Origin: an uncultured Spirochaetaceae bacterium
GTDB lineage: Bacteria > Spirochaetota > Spirochaetia > Sphaerochaetales > Sphaerochaetaceae
Assembly: GCA_946414625.1 (NCBI GenBank)
Contig: CAMKPI010000102.1
Span: forward strand, 1-5,665
Length of the DNA: 5,665 nt
Reading direction: 5' to 3'
Part shown: positions 5,184-5,665 of the stretch, one piece after another
How the letters are laid out: each line of letters opens with the position of its first letter
Numbering within the stretch: position 1 is the first letter of the stretch
Notes under the pieces: model-generated
Seen by the model: the letters and a program-made list of their open reading frames with translations, nothing else
What the model was told of the DNA's origin: nothing
Database searches by the model: none
Made by a program: the position numbers and the translations under genes

Positions 5184-5665
5184 TTTTCCAGATAGGCAGA
5201 TAACTTACTGATAGGCCAGCAAATTAAAAAATAGAGCAGGAATACAACAGCAAAGACACCAAATGCCGCATTCGGAGAACTTCTTCTGTTTGCTTCAATA
5301 ATCTGCTGAGAAACCTTTAATACCTCTACAATGCCGATGATCATGACAATGCTTGTTGTTTTTATCATTCTCGTAATTAGATTGATTGACAGCGGAATCA
5401 GCCTGCGGATCGTCTGAGGAAGGATTACATGAAAATAAACCTGCCTTTTATTCATACCCAGAGCCATTGCACTTTCATATTGGATTTCGGGGATGCTTAT
5501 CAATGCGCCGCGCACCAGATCCCCCATTTCGGCAGCTCCCCAGAAACTGAATACAAGAACTGCAGAAATTTCTGCCCCTAAATTCCAGCCAAAAACTCTG
5601 GTACTTCCGAAATAGACAATAAACAAAAGAACCATTTGCGGCATGATTCGTACAATTTCCAGATA
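5171..5665 (-). CDS. polar amino acid ABC transporter permease (HisM/GlnP type), N-terminus outside window
   Basis: This is the membrane subunit of the importer served by the adjacent ATPase. The frame stays open to the right edge, so only the last 164 residues are present. Seven codons lie upstream of the Met at 5644 (YLEIVRI), matching the usual YLE-xxR stretch that precedes a membrane helix in this family, so 5644 is not the start. Hydrophobic segments cover about 8-20, 31-45, 93-115 and 133-150, counted from the edge. The EAA loop that docks to the ATPase is visible: ESAMALG at 64-70 followed by ILPQ at 81-84, with the conserved Gly70 and Pro83. The stop TAA at 5173-5171 overlaps the ATPase start. 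A missing N-terminal part of very roughly 50-60 residues and probably a periplasmic binding-protein gene should lie beyond the edge. Substrate cannot be assigned. Confidence 0.92.
   Translation of the reverse strand, partial: YLEIVRIMPQMVLLFIVYFGSTRVFGWNLGAEISAVLVFSFWGAAEMGDLVRGALISIPEIQYESAMALGMNKRQVYFHVILPQTIRRLIPLSINLITRMIKTTSIVMIIGIVEVLKVSQQIIEANRRSSPNAAFGVFAVVFLLYFLICWPISKLSAYLEKRWS

Overview
The window is a bacterial chromosome segment with three parts. It contains (i) the 3' end of an alpha/beta-hydrolase gene, (ii) a tight + strand cluster rny-ymdB-tlyA with its own predicted promoter and a structured leader, and (iii) a convergent - strand pair encoding a polar amino acid ABC transporter (ATPase complete, permease cut by the right edge). 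The pairing of RNase Y with the YmdB phosphodiesterase is known from Firmicutes and other bacteria. With TlyA as the third gene, mid-range GC coding sequence and AT-rich spacers with T tracts, my best guess is a spirochaete of the Treponema group. That is an inference from gene content and was not checked by any search.

Layout: 2-691 (+), hydrolase 3' part with a Cys in the nucleophile elbow. 692-1047, a gap with an orphan Shine-Dalgarno, a TTGACA/TAATAT-type promoter whose spacer holds a T9 tract, two copies of a GCGG(G)T5GCC motif, and a long imperfect hairpin ending right before the rny ribosome binding site. 1048-2577 (+), rny. 2567-3340 (+), ymdB, overlapping rny by 11 nt. 3359-4159 (+), tlyA. 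4160-4430, an AT-rich convergent spacer with a decayed tandem repeat of about 65-69 nt period and a probable tlyA-side terminator. 4431-5171 (-), ABC ATPase. 5171-5665 (-), ABC permease, joined to the ATPase by a TAATG stop/start overlap.

Function: rny-ymdB-tlyA combines mRNA turnover (RNase Y), a metallophosphodiesterase linked to RNase Y in Bacillus, and rRNA 2'-O-methylation (TlyA). Close spacing implies co-transcription and translational coupling. The ABC pair is a separate unit reading towards it, and its solute-binding protein would lie beyond the right edge. Composition differs across the window: one 60-nt line of rny (2401-2460) is 39/60 G+C, while one line of the ATPase gene (4861-4920) is 20/60.

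I see no RNA gene, insertion sequence, CRISPR array or clearly novel multi-gene system. The most interesting signals are non-coding: the rny leader hairpin, the T9 promoter spacer and the degenerate repeat after tlyA. The Cys-type nucleophile elbow in the hydrolase is also worth a second look.
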